DNA of 64,000 bases from Tianweitania sediminis (lineage in GTDB: Bacteria; Pseudomonadota; Alphaproteobacteria; Rhizobiales; Rhizobiaceae), in assembly GCF_017813335.1 (NCBI RefSeq), contig NZ_JAGIYY010000008.1, positions 62,001 to 126,000 on the forward strand. Reading direction: 5' to 3'. Shown here piece by piece: positions 1-8,388 of the stretch. Within the stretch, counting starts at the first letter, position 1, and the number at the start of each line of letters is the position of its first letter. The translations under genes and the position numbers were made by a program. The notes beneath the pieces are model-generated. The model searched no databases, was not told the DNA's origin, and saw only the letters and a program-made list of their open reading frames with translations.

Positions 1-198
1 TTCGATCCGCACTTCTTCGGAACGGCCGCCAACAACGGTCGCATGCTGGGCGAAATGGATCCCAAGCACGTGATTGTGCAGACGATCAACGAGATCGCCC
101 ATGTTCTGACGGGGCGCAGCGAAGTGAAAGCGCGGAAGCGCTCCGGCCTCGGCGACCTGTTCGGGCGCCTGAAATCGTCCAAGAGTTCCAAGAAATAG
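1..198 (+). CDS. cpaE: CpaE/TadZ-type pilus assembly ATPase, C-terminal end only
   Basis: Frame 1 is open from the first base to a TAG at 196-198 and gives 65 residues, so the gene enters from the left. The piece resembles the C-terminus of CpaE/TadZ, the MinD-like ATPase that localises Tad (Flp) pilus assembly at the pole. It has an FFGT..NNGRMLGE segment and a Lys/Ser-rich tail. The assignment rests mainly on its place 20 bp upstream of cpaF, the usual cpaE-cpaF order. No catalytic motif lies in this fragment. Confidence 0.75.
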   Translation, partial: FDPHFFGTAANNGRMLGEMDPKHVIVQTINEIAHVLTGRSEVKARKRSGLGDLFGRLKSSKSSKK

Positions 199-218
199 GC
201 GTGCAGGAGTAGCAGCCG

Positions 219-1721
219 ATGTTCGGTAGAAGAGGCAGCGACAGCGGAACGAAAGAGCTCCCAGCTTTTCGGCCACCCGCAAGCACGCCGGTTCCGGCAG
301 CCCCGCGCGAGCCGGAAGGGGACGGCGCTGCCGCCACCGCTGCGCCAGCCGCGCCGGCCGCCGCCGCCGCGCCACGACGGGTGGTGGAAGCCCCGCCGAT
401 GGTGCCGGAAGCGCCGCGCCGCGGCAATCGCGAACGTTCGGAAAGCTACTACGACACCAAGAGCCAGGTGTTTTCTGCGCTGATCGACACCATCGATCTG
501 TCGCAACTCGCCAAGCTCGACCCGGATTCGGCCCGCGAAGAAATCCGCGACATCGTCAACGACATTATCGCGATCAAGAACTTCGCGATGTCGATCGCCG
601 AGCAGGAAGAACTGCTCGAAGACATTTGCAACGACGTGCTTGGTTACGGCCCGCTCGAGCCGCTTCTGGCGCGCGACGACATCGCCGACATCATGGTCAA
701 CGGCGCCAAGCAGGTCTTCATCGAAGTCAACGGCAAGGTCGAGCAGACCGGCATCCGCTTCCGCGACAACCAGCAGCTGCTCAACATCTGCCAGCGCATC
801 GTGAGCCAAGTCGGCCGCCGCGTGGACGAAAGCTCCCCGATCTGCGATGCGCGCCTGCCGGACGGCTCGCGTGTTAACGTGATTGCTCCGCCGCTTGCCA
901 TCGACGGCACTGCGCTCACCATCCGCAAGTTCAAGAAGGACAAGCTGACACTCGACCAGCTCGTCCGCTTCGGCGCCATTTCGCCGGAAGGCGCGGAGGT
1001 CCTGAAGATCATCGGCCGCGTCCGCTGCAATGTGGTGATTTCCGGCGGTACCGGTTCAGGCAAGACGACGCTGCTCAACTGCCTCACCAACTACATCGAC
1101 CGCGACGAGCGCATCATCACCTGCGAAGACTCCGCCGAATTGCAGCTGCAACAGCCGCATACGGTGCGTCTCGAAACCCGTCCGCCGAACCTGGAAGGCG
1201 AGGGCGAGATCACCATGCGCGACCTCGTGAAGAACTGCCTGCGCATGCGGCCTGAACGCATCATCGTCGGCGAAGTGCGCGGACCGGAGGTATTCGACCT
1301 CCTGCAGGCGATGAACACGGGCCATGACGGCTCCATGGGCACAATCCACTCCAACTCGCCGCGCGAATGCCTGAACCGTATCGAGTCCATGATCGCGATG
1401 GGCGGTTACTCGCTGCCGCAAAAGACGGTGCGCGAAATCGTGGTCGGCTCGGTGGACGTGATCATCCAGGCCGCGCGCCTGCGCGACGGGTCCCGCCGCA
1501 TCACCCATGTCACCGAGGTGGTGGGCATGGAAGGCGACGTCGTGATCACCCAGGATCTGATCCTCTACAACATCAAGGGCGAAGACCAGAACGGCCGCTT
1601 GATCGGCGAGCACGTGTCGACGGGCATCGGGCGTCCCGCCTTCTGGGATCGTGCGCGATATTACGGCGAGGAAGCGCGGCTTGCCGCTGCGCTGGAAGCC
1701 ATGGAGAAGCGGGCCGCTTGA
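219..1721 (+). CDS. cpaF: CpaF/TadA secretion ATPase of the Tad pilus
   Basis: This 500-residue protein is a type II/IV secretion hexameric ATPase that powers Flp pilus extrusion from the cytoplasmic face. Residues about 10-60 form a Pro/Ala-rich, probably disordered N-terminus. The ATPase core follows, with a Walker [10 protein letters not shown] at about 276 and a Walker B-region [10 protein letters not shown] at about 345, then the Asp/His box residues typical of PilT/VirB11 enzymes ([13 protein letters not shown]). The ATG at 219 follows an AGGAG 9 bp upstream. The gene sits between cpaE and tadB and length is normal for the family. Confidence 0.95.
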   Translation: MFGRRGSDSGTKELPAFRPPASTPVPAAPREPEGDGAAATAAPAAPAAAAAPRRVVEAPPMVPEAPRRGNRERSESYYDTKSQVFSALIDTIDLSQLAKLDPDSAREEIRDIVNDIIAIKNFAMSIAEQEELLEDICNDVLGYGPLEPLLARDDIADIMVNGAKQVFIEVNGKVEQTGIRFRDNQQLLNICQRIVSQVGRRVDESSPICDARLPDGSRVNVIAPPLAIDGTALTIRKFKKDKLTLDQLVRFGAISPEGAEVLKIIGRVRCNVVISGGTGSGKTTLLNCLTNYIDRDERIITCEDSAELQLQQPHTVRLETRPPNLEGEGEITMRDLVKNCLRMRPERIIVGEVRGPEVFDLLQAMNTGHDGSMGTIHSNSPRECLNRIESMIAMGGYSLPQKTVREIVVGSVDVIIQAARLRDGSRRITHVTEVVGMEGDVVITQDLILYNIKGEDQNGRLIGEHVSTGIGRPAFWDRARYYGEEARLAAALEAMEKRAA

Positions 1722-1742
1722 GGCCGCAGATAGGCCGCGACG

Positions 1743-2747
1743 ATGGATGCTCCAATCCTGCTCTTCATTTTGCTGGCTGGCCTGAGCGCCGGCCTGCTGG
1801 CGTATGTTTTCCTGTTCAACCGCATCGCGGATGAACGAAACGCAGGCAAGCGACTGGAAACGGTCAAGGCGGCCGAAACCACGCGTGCCGCGATCAAGGC
1901 GACGCGCGACCGCCAGCAGGAGGTCGCCAAGCGGCGTAAGTCCGTGCAGGACTCGCTGAAGGACCTCGACGAGAAGCAGAAAATCCGCGACGCCAACACC
2001 AAGAAGCCGCCGCTGAAGATCCAGATCCGTCAGGCGGGCATGACGGTTTCCATGCAGCAGTTCTATCTGTATTCCGCGCTGACCGGTGTCGTTCTCGCCG
2101 TCGCCGCCTTTGTGCTCGGTGCGCCGCTTTATGTTGTCCCAGGCGCGCTTCTTGTGGGCGGGCTTGGCATCCCGCGCTGGTACGTGTCCTTCAAGCGCAA
2201 GCGCCGCGTGAAGGCCTTCCTCAACGAGTTCCCCAATGCCCTCGACGTGATCGTGCGCGCGGTGAAATCCGGCTTGCCGCTCAACGACGGCATTCGCCTG
2301 ATTGCCCATGAAGCGCGCGAGCCGGTGAAAGGCGAGTTCCGCCGGATTGTGGAAGCGCAGCAGCTCGGCATGTCGATCCCGGAAGCCTCCATGCGCATGG
2401 GCGAAACCATGCCGTGCCCGGAAGCCAACTTCTTCGGCATCGTGATCCAGATCCAAAGCCAGGCGGGCGGCAACCTGTCGGAAGCGCTCGGCAACCTGTC
2501 CCGCGTCATTCGTGACCGCAAGCGCATGAAAGCCAAGGTGCAGGCTTTGTCGATGGAAGCAAAGGCATCAGCGGCCATCATCGGCGCGCTGCCCTTTATC
2601 GTTGCCTTTCTCGTTTATATCTCGAGCCCGGCCTACATCATGCCGCTCTTTACAACGAGCACAGGCAATCTCATCCTGCTTGTTTCCGGGGTCTGGATGT
2701 CCATCGGGCTTCTGGTGATGCGCAACATGATCAACTTCGAAGTGTGA
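1743..2747 (+). CDS. tadB: TadB inner-membrane platform protein of the Tad pilus
   Basis: This 334-residue protein has an N-terminal membrane segment (about 3-24), a basic cytoplasmic stretch, a hydrophobic pair at about 100-145, then a T2SSF domain (FLNEFPNALDVIVRAVKSGLPL) and two C-terminal membrane helices. TadB and TadC form the platform on which CpaF acts. It starts 21 bp after cpaF and is followed by tadC after 10 bp, so the three are one operon. Confidence 0.93.
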   Translation: MDAPILLFILLAGLSAGLLAYVFLFNRIADERNAGKRLETVKAAETTRAAIKATRDRQQEVAKRRKSVQDSLKDLDEKQKIRDANTKKPPLKIQIRQAGMTVSMQQFYLYSALTGVVLAVAAFVLGAPLYVVPGALLVGGLGIPRWYVSFKRKRRVKAFLNEFPNALDVIVRAVKSGLPLNDGIRLIAHEAREPVKGEFRRIVEAQQLGMSIPEASMRMGETMPCPEANFFGIVIQIQSQAGGNLSEALGNLSRVIRDRKRMKAKVQALSMEAKASAAIIGALPFIVAFLVYISSPAYIMPLFTTSTGNLILLVSGVWMSIGLLVMRNMINFEV

Positions 2748-2757
2748 GGCGTACGCC

Positions 2758-3789
2758 ATGCTGGATGCGATCTATTCCATTGTCGAAGATCCCGCGGTTG
2801 CCATTGCGCTGCTCGTATCGCTGGCGGTTTTCGCCACCATTTACACAGCCCTGCCGGCGTTCAGCGGCTCCCCGCTGAAGCAGCGCATGAAGTCGGTTGC
2901 CCTGGAGCGTGACGAGTTGCGCGCCCGGCAGCGTGCCCGCCTTGCCGCAGAATCGGATCGTCGCCGCCGCACAGGCGCGGCCGCCGGGTCGCTGCGCGAA
3001 GAACAATCGGTCGGCATGCGCGCGGTGGTGGACCGGCTCGACCTGCGCCGCGCCTTGGCCGACGAAGGCACCATGAACTCGCTGCGCATGGCGGGTTTTC
3101 GCGGTCAGAACCCGATGACGCGGTTCCTGTTTTTCCGCCTTGTGCTGCCGTTTGTCGGACTTGCCTTGGCGCTGTTCTACATCTTCGTCATGGGCGGGCT
3201 CGCCGAAAAGCCCTTCTTCATCAAGCTGTTTGTTTGCATCCTGTCCGCCTATGCCGGCTTTTACCTGCCGGTGCTTTACGTCACCAACCGCGCGTCCAAG
3301 CGCAAGACGTCGATCCAGACAGCGTGGCCGGACGCGCTCGACCTGATGCTGATCTGTGTGGAATCCGGCATGTCGATCGAAGCCGCGTTCCGCAAGGTCG
3401 CCGACGAGATCGGCGTGCAGTCGCACGAGCTCGCGGAAGAATTCGTGCTGACCAACGCCGAGTTGTCCTTCCTGCAGGAACGGCGCCAGGCCTATGAAAA
3501 CCTGGCGAACCGCACGGGATTGGAGTCGGTGAAGAGCGTCAGCCAGGCGTTGATCCAGGCGGAACGCTACGGAACGCCCGTGTCACACGCGCTGCGCGTG
3601 CTGGCGCAGGAAAGCCGCGAGTTGCGCATGAACGCGGCCGAAAAAAAGGCCGCCGCGCTGCCGCCGAAGCTTACCGTTCCGATGATCCTGTTCTTCCTGC
3701 CGGTTCTGTTCGGCGTGATCCTTGGGCCTGCCGGGATCCAGGTATCCGAGCGGTTCGGCTCAGGCGAAGCAGCGCGCCCGGCTAACTAA
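2758..3789 (+). CDS. tadC: TadC inner-membrane platform protein of the Tad pilus
   Basis: This 343-residue protein has an N-terminal membrane helix (about 15-35), two central helices (about 125-180), the T2SSF segment AWPDALDLMLICVESGMSIEAAF, and a final C-terminal helix. This is the TadC pattern. It works with TadB as the platform for Flp pilin export. It is the last gene of this operon: the next three genes run in the opposite direction, and the TPR gene usually following tadC lies 2.8 kb further on. Confidence 0.93.
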   Translation: MLDAIYSIVEDPAVAIALLVSLAVFATIYTALPAFSGSPLKQRMKSVALERDELRARQRARLAAESDRRRRTGAAAGSLREEQSVGMRAVVDRLDLRRALADEGTMNSLRMAGFRGQNPMTRFLFFRLVLPFVGLALALFYIFVMGGLAEKPFFIKLFVCILSAYAGFYLPVLYVTNRASKRKTSIQTAWPDALDLMLICVESGMSIEAAFRKVADEIGVQSHELAEEFVLTNAELSFLQERRQAYENLANRTGLESVKSVSQALIQAERYGTPVSHALRVLAQESRELRMNAAEKKAAALPPKLTVPMILFFLPVLFGVILGPAGIQVSERFGSGEAARPAN

Positions 3790-3814
3790 AGGATTGGGGA
3801 AGCTGTGTGCGCGG

Positions 3815-4675
3815 CTAGCCAGGCCGCCGGAATGCAGTCGGCGCACCGTAAAGGTAGCCGATACGCTGTACCGCACCAGCGAGGGATTCGCGGGTCACGC
3901 ACATTGTGTGCCCGCTTGCATGCACAATCTCGTCCGGACCGGCAACGATCGCCACATGGCCTTTCCAGAACACGAGGTCTCCGCGCTTGAGGAGCGAGTA
4001 GTCGGGTCCGGGTCCAATCGGCTCCCCGATCGTGCTGGCCTGCATGTCGGTGTCGCGCAATGCAAACATGCCGGCCATCCGCATGGCGAGCTGGACGAGG
4101 CCTGAGCAGTCGATGCCGAACGCCGATGCGCCGCCCCAGAGATAAGGAGTGTTCAGAAGGCTTTCGGCCACATCCACATAATCGAGCACGGCGTAGGGAA
4201 GCGGTTGCAAGTGCTTTGTGATGAGAGCTTCGCCGGTTTCAAGCAGCGAATATTCCGTTCCGCGGGTTTCGGCTTCCTCCGTCACCTGGACGACGCTGCC
4301 GAGCGACAAGGCGCGCCGGCGGGGAAACCGCAAGTCCGGTCCCGCATAAACGAAGGTGCGCGGTGCAGCGACGACATGGGTGGGCGTTCCCAGCACCGGC
4401 GCCAGTGCCTCCGCCTCTAGGTAGCCGACATAGCCGTCCTGCGCCTGCACCCAGGCAAAGCCGTCGCGCTGTTCAAATACCCGCACGTCTTCGCCATGCA
4501 GGACCTGCGTGTCCAGCCCTGCTTCCAACTGGGGTTCGCGCAAAAGATCGGCAACGGGAACAACGATGCGCGCCGGCTGCCCTTCCACGAAAGCGTCGGC
4601 CTCCACCTGCCCCTGCAGGCGGGTATCCGCCAGATCGGGTCGAAAAGCGTGGAGGCGGCGGTCCAAGGCGGTCAT
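3815..4675 (-). CDS. NlpC/P60 family cell-wall hydrolase with SH3-like N-terminus
   Basis: This 286-residue protein is predicted to cleave peptidoglycan peptides. The C-terminal half is an NlpC/P60 domain: the catalytic Cys lies in FGIDCSGLVQLAMR near residue 190 and the His in KGHVAIVAGPDEIVHASG near 240. Residues about 40-155 look like two bacterial SH3 repeats (VLHGEDVRVFEQRDGFAWVQAQDGYVGYL). No clear signal peptide is visible, so how it reaches the wall is not explained. Its ATG overlaps the stop of the upstream MarR gene (ATGA), so the two are translationally coupled. Confidence 0.88.
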   Translation of the reverse strand: MTALDRRLHAFRPDLADTRLQGQVEADAFVEGQPARIVVPVADLLREPQLEAGLDTQVLHGEDVRVFEQRDGFAWVQAQDGYVGYLEAEALAPVLGTPTHVVAAPRTFVYAGPDLRFPRRRALSLGSVVQVTEEAETRGTEYSLLETGEALITKHLQPLPYAVLDYVDVAESLLNTPYLWGGASAFGIDCSGLVQLAMRMAGMFALRDTDMQASTIGEPIGPGPDYSLLKRGDLVFWKGHVAIVAGPDEIVHASGHTMCVTRESLAGAVQRIGYLYGAPTAFRRPG

Positions 4676-5022
4676 GTCGGCAATTCCCGTGCTTTGGCGA
4701 TGATGGTGTCGCCAATCTTTTCAACGAACAGTGAACCCTCAACGGTACGACGCACGAGAACGTTGCGCTTGTCGGCTTCGTCGCGGTGGCGTGCCACGAG
4801 CTTCATGGCGCCCATCGTATCCAGCGCCCGGGTGATCACCGGTTTTGTGACCTGCAGCCGCGCGGCCAGACCGCGGATCGTGTGCGGCGGCGGCTCAAGG
4901 TAGACGGTGAGCAGGATCGCCAACTGCCGGATGGTCAGATCCGGTGCATCGTCCACGACCTGCGCCAGCGTGACTTCACGCCAAAGGCCGAGCGCCTGAC
5001 CTGGACGGAGCGTGACCGGCAT
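4672..5022 (-). CDS. MarR-family transcriptional regulator
   Basis: This 116-residue winged-helix protein has the MarR core: LTIRQLAILLTVYL, then the recognition region TIRGLAARLQVTKPVITRALDTM and the wing (LVARHRDEADKRNVLVRRTVEG). It is shorter than typical MarR proteins (about 140-150), lacking much of the N-terminal dimer helix. I chose the ATG at 5022; a TTG 9 bp upstream is possible. It lies between leucyl aminopeptidase (65 bp upstream) and the NlpC/P60 gene (4-bp overlap), probably one operon. Its ligand and targets are unknown. Confidence 0.82.
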   Translation of the reverse strand: MPVTLRPGQALGLWREVTLAQVVDDAPDLTIRQLAILLTVYLEPPPHTIRGLAARLQVTKPVITRALDTMGAMKLVARHRDEADKRNVLVRRTVEGSLFVEKIGDTIIAKARELPT

Positions 5023-5087
5023 GCAGAACAATCTCGGTCGTTACGGTTCCGTATCAAGTAGCGAAGGTGAGCGGTGTCGGCAAGCGG

Positions 5088-6464
5088 TCACGCGGAGCCG
5101 AAGCGACGTGTCAGGTAATGTTCCAGGGCGCGGATGCCCTGCGCTTCACCGCCCGTCGGGCAATGGGGCTTGTCGCTCGGGCACCAGCCATAGATGTCGA
5201 AATGAGCCCAGCAATGGGCCTTTTCGACGAACTTTTTCAGGAACAAAGCCGCCGTGACCGCACCGGCCATGCCATCGGCATTGACGTTGTTTGTGTCGGC
5301 GATTTTGGAAGAAAGCCGCGAAGCGTAGGGCTTGTAGAGCGGCAGGCGCCACAACGGATCTGCGACGGCTTCCGCGGCGGAGGCGAGGTTGAAAGCAAGC
5401 GTCGTGTCGTCGGTGAAGAACGGCGGCACCTCGGGCCCAAGCGCCACGCGCGCCGCACCGGTGAGCGTTGCCATGTCGATCAGGAGGTCGGGACTTTCTT
5501 CATCCGCCAAGGCCAATGCATCCGCCAGAACGAGGCGACCTTCCGCGTCCGTGTTTCCGACTTCCACGCTGATGCCTTTGCGGCTTTGCAGCACGTCGCT
5601 CGGGCGGAAGGCATTGGCTGAAACTGCATTTTCCACGGCGGGGATCAGGACGCGCAGGCGAATGTTCAACTTGGCGGCCATCAGCATGGACGCGAGGCCG
5701 AGCACATTGGCCGCGCCCCCCATGTCCTTTTTCATCAGGAGCATGTTGCTGGCGGGCTTGAGGTCGAGGCCGCCAGTATCGAAGCATACGCCCTTCCCCA
5801 CCAAAGTGACCTTCGGCGCGGTTCTCTTGCCCCAGCTGAGGTCGATCAAGCGGGGCGCCTGTGCAGAAGCGCGCCCGACGGCATGGATCATCGGGAAGTT
5901 CGCCTTCAGGAGTGCATCCCCCTTGGTGACCTCCACCTTGGCCCGGAAGCGCTTCGCAAGCGCTTGTGCTGCGTCTTCGAGCTCGGCCGGCCCCATGTCG
6001 TTGGCTGGCGTGTTGATCAGGTCACGCGCCAGAAACACCCCGTCGGCAATGCGGTTGAGCTGGACGCGGTCCGCGCCTCCGGCAAAAAGGTTGATCGTGC
6101 GGCCCGGTTTCTTGCCGTAGCGCGTGAAGGCATAGCCGCCAAGCAGAACGCCGAGCGTGGCAAGGCCGATATCGGCCGTGTCGTTGGGTGCAAGATACCA
6201 GTCCCCTTCGGGAAGAGCGCGGGAAAGGGCACCGGTCGACAGCGCGGTCAAACCGCCGTCCTCCAAGCTGCCAACGCCGCACAAGGCGCCAACAAGCCGC
6301 CCGTGATCACCGGGGATCAGCAACACCCGCCCCGCTTCGCCGGTGAAATCGTTCAACCGAGCCCAGTCGCGCGTCAGTTCGGGCACATCCTGATCCGATC
6401 CCCGGCCCACGAGGTAGACGGGCAGGGCGGCTCTAGAACGCTTGCTGGCGAGTTCGACGGGCAT
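5088..6464 (-). CDS. pepA: Leucyl aminopeptidase, M17 family
   Basis: This 458-residue cytosolic metalloaminopeptidase removes N-terminal residues using two divalent metals. The M17 signature NTDAEGRLVLADAL is intact. Other active-site parts are VGKGVCFDTGGLDLKP (metal- and carbonate-binding Lys region) and MKKDMGGAA. The N-terminal about 150 residues are the smaller, less conserved regulatory domain. It is the first gene of a pepA-marR-nlpC set on the minus strand and diverges from the tadD-like gene across a 138-bp gap. Confidence 0.93.
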   Translation of the reverse strand: MPVELASKRSRAALPVYLVGRGSDQDVPELTRDWARLNDFTGEAGRVLLIPGDHGRLVGALCGVGSLEDGGLTALSTGALSRALPEGDWYLAPNDTADIGLATLGVLLGGYAFTRYGKKPGRTINLFAGGADRVQLNRIADGVFLARDLINTPANDMGPAELEDAAQALAKRFRAKVEVTKGDALLKANFPMIHAVGRASAQAPRLIDLSWGKRTAPKVTLVGKGVCFDTGGLDLKPASNMLLMKKDMGGAANVLGLASMLMAAKLNIRLRVLIPAVENAVSANAFRPSDVLQSRKGISVEVGNTDAEGRLVLADALALADEESPDLLIDMATLTGAARVALGPEVPPFFTDDTTLAFNLASAAEAVADPLWRLPLYKPYASRLSSKIADTNNVNADGMAGAVTAALFLKKFVEKAHCWAHFDIYGWCPSDKPHCPTGGEAQGIRALEHYLTRRFGSA

Positions 6465-6602
6465 GGGTGGGATGATCCTCTCCTGAACGCGGCGGGCTTG
6501 TTCGCCCCGCTCTCGTTTAACGATCCGTTAGGGTTAACGGATTACTGCTGGCAGGTGACGGGAGCCGGCGGGGGCCGGACCATCGAAACGGGGCCGCTGC
6601 CG

Positions 6603-7424
6603 ATGTTCATGAATCGCCGCGCAATTTCAATCCGCAATCGCTGGAGCAGGGTCGGTCTGGCGCTGGCGCTGGCAGCCGGCGTGGCGTCGTGCTCGTCGGT
6701 CAGCCGCGAAACAACCGGCTCGGTGGATCGCAATGCGAAGCCGATCGCCCAGATGTCCAGCAGCGAGCTGGAGCGCGTCGCGCTTAAGCTCGGCCAGGCC
6801 TACAGCAAGAAGCCCTCGGACAAGGCAACCGCGTTGCGCTATGCTGCCGTGTTGCAGATGAATGGCAGCTCCGATCAAGCGCTTGCTGTGATGCGCAAGT
6901 CCGCGATTGATCATCCCAAGGACCGGGACGTGCTTGCGGCCTATGGCAAGGCCCTGGCCGCCGATGGGCAGTTCGAACCCGCCTTGCAGGCTGTGCGCCG
7001 CGCCCAAACGCCGGAATATCCGGATTGGCGGCTGTTGAGTGCCGAAGCGGCCATCCTCGACCAGCTCGGTCAACGCAAGGAAGCACGCAGCCTTTACCGC
7101 CGCGCCCTGGAGCTGAAGCCCAACGAGGCGTCCGTGCTTTCCAACCTCGGCATGTCCTATGTGCTGGACGGTGATCTGAAGAGCGCTGAAACCCACATGC
7201 GCGAAGCGGCCGCGGCGCCCGGCGCCGATAGCCGCGTGCGCCAGAACCTGGCGCTGGTGGTGGGTTTGCAGGGGCGTTTCCAGGAAGCCGAAGCCCTGGC
7301 GCAGCAGGAGCTTTCCGCTGACCAGGCACAAGCCAACGTGGCTTACCTGCGCCAGATGCTGGCGCAGCAGAATGCCTGGAACGATCTCAAGAAGGAAGAC
7401 AAGGAGCGCAGCAACACAAACTGA
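6603..7424 (+). CDS. tadD: TPR-repeat lipoprotein, TadD-like Flp pilus assembly protein
   Basis: This 273-residue protein starts with MFMNRRAISIRNRW, then a hydrophobic segment ending in a lipobox-like GVASC, so it is probably a lipoprotein. Several TPR-like units follow (ALRYAAVLQMNGSSDQALAVMRK, LLSAEAAILDQLGQRKEARSLYRRAL, SVLSNLGMSYVLDGDLKSAETHMR). TadD is the periplasmic/outer-membrane TPR factor of Tad pili. The frame stays open far upstream but that part is antisense to pepA, so I take the ATG at 6603. Separation from tadC by three reversed genes is a notable arrangement. Confidence 0.85.
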   Translation: MFMNRRAISIRNRWSRVGLALALAAGVASCSSVSRETTGSVDRNAKPIAQMSSSELERVALKLGQAYSKKPSDKATALRYAAVLQMNGSSDQALAVMRKSAIDHPKDRDVLAAYGKALAADGQFEPALQAVRRAQTPEYPDWRLLSAEAAILDQLGQRKEARSLYRRALELKPNEASVLSNLGMSYVLDGDLKSAETHMREAAAAPGADSRVRQNLALVVGLQGRFQEAEALAQQELSADQAQANVAYLRQMLAQQNAWNDLKKEDKERSNTN

Positions 7425-7447
7425 GACTGCTTGCGCTCAAAGCGCGC

Positions 7448-7975
7448 CTAGCGGGCGCGGCGACGCTCGGCAACGGGCTGGAAGGCGACGCGTGCGTGAT
7501 AGGCGCAGTATGGGCTGCTGTCCTTCGCGTCATTGCCGCAGAAATTGAACTCTTCGGAAAGAGGGTCGCCGTTTGGCCATTTGCAGGTGCGCTCGCTGAG
7601 CTCCACCAGATGCAAACGGCGCGAAATCGGCACCACCACATCGCTTGTCGGGCGCATCACCTGCTGCGCAGCCGGCTCCATGTCGAACTGAACCTGAAGG
7701 GCGGTGGCGCCGACCGAAGCGGTGACGATCCGCTGCGGCTGGGCAACCGAGCGCATCGTTGTAACCGACTTCTGGACCGGTGCGGTCGCAACCGTCTTCT
7801 TCTTGGCCGCTGGTGCAGCAGCCGTTGCCCGGCCGCGGCTCGACAATTTCAGCCGGTGAACCTTGCCGATCACGGCGTTACGGCTGACGCTTCCCAGCTG
7901 AGCCGCGATCTGGCTTGCGCTCAAACCTTCAGTCCAAAGCTTCTTGAGGAGTTCAACTCGCTCGTCTGTCCACAT
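7448..7975 (-). CDS. gcrA: GcrA cell-cycle regulator
   Basis: This 175-residue protein begins MWTDERVELLKKLWTEGLSASQIAAQLG and continues with SRNAVIGKVHRLKL, the diagnostic GcrA N-terminal helix-turn-helix. The C-terminus has the conserved block CKWPNGDPLSEEFNFCGN and PYCAYHARVA, with Cys/His residues. GcrA binds sigma-70 and activates promoters carrying CcrM-methylated GANTC sites. The ATG at 7975 is preceded by a GGAG and fits the family start. It is convergent with the tadD-like gene (23-bp gap). Its upstream region holds a cluster of GANTC sites. Confidence 0.95.
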   Translation of the reverse strand: MWTDERVELLKKLWTEGLSASQIAAQLGSVSRNAVIGKVHRLKLSSRGRATAAAPAAKKKTVATAPVQKSVTTMRSVAQPQRIVTASVGATALQVQFDMEPAAQQVMRPTSDVVVPISRRLHLVELSERTCKWPNGDPLSEEFNFCGNDAKDSSPYCAYHARVAFQPVAERRRAR

Positions 7976-8271
7976 GTTTCCACGCTCCGTTCCGACGGTG
8001 CGGCAAGCCGAATCCATCATCCATCCAGTCGATCTGACCGGTTGAATGTACTACATCTATTCGGGTGACTAGGTTCGCCGCACGAAATCTAGTTGTCTCG
8101 TAAGCACAAACTAATGACCGCGTGACTCGGTGACAAGAGTCCCCGGCGGCGAGCGAATCGCTTTTCGAAGTTTTCCCCAACTTGCCCGACGCGGCTGCAA
8201 GCTTCGCGCAATCCTCGTTGCGCACTCGTTCGCGCGAGCATGCGAGTCGCTTTCCTTGAGGCGCCGTCGCG

Positions 8272-8300
8272 TTGACATCATTTTGGAAAGACCCAATATA
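8272..8300 (+). promoter_or_regulatory. Sigma-70-like promoter upstream of argD
   Basis: A perfect -35 TTGACA at 8272-8277 is followed after 17 bp by AATATA at 8295-8300 (or TATAGC after 19 bp). It points at argD, whose start codon is about 85 bp further downstream. Confidence 0.55.
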
Positions 8301-8310
8301 GCCGCAAACA

Positions 8311-8332
8311 AGCCGCCCTGGGGCGGCTTTTT
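8311..8332 (+). terminator. Rho-independent terminator-like hairpin in the argD leader
   Basis: The stem AGCCGCC / GGCGGCT with a CTGG loop is followed by TTTTT. It starts only about 10 bp after the predicted -10 element, so it sits at the very 5' end of the transcript from that promoter. It could end upstream transcription or form a 5' stabilising or attenuating hairpin. Confidence 0.6.
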
Positions 8333-8388
8333 GATTTTGCAGCAAGCCACCTTGAGCAGTCCCGACAGTCGGGCAGGGGATGGGGATT

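Larger units (their letters stand above)
7976..8388. promoter_or_regulatory. gcrA-argD divergent intergenic region with five GANTC sites
   Basis: This 413-bp gap has no convincing gene. It contains CcrM-type GANTC sites at 8010-8014, 8124-8128, 8137-8141, 8155-8159 and 8244-8248. A sigma-70-like promoter toward argD lies near 8272-8300 and a terminator-like hairpin at 8311-8332. A random base sequence would give about one GANTC per 256 bp, so five within 239 bp is a visible excess. Confidence 0.7.

Noticed and set aside
1056-2456. 466-codon minus-strand frame opposite cpaF/tadB
   Set aside because: His/Arg/Asp-rich shadow of well-supported pilus genes.
5883-6602. 240-codon N-terminal extension of the TPR lipoprotein frame
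   Set aside because: It is antisense to leucyl aminopeptidase, and the signal peptide begins at the ATG at 6603.
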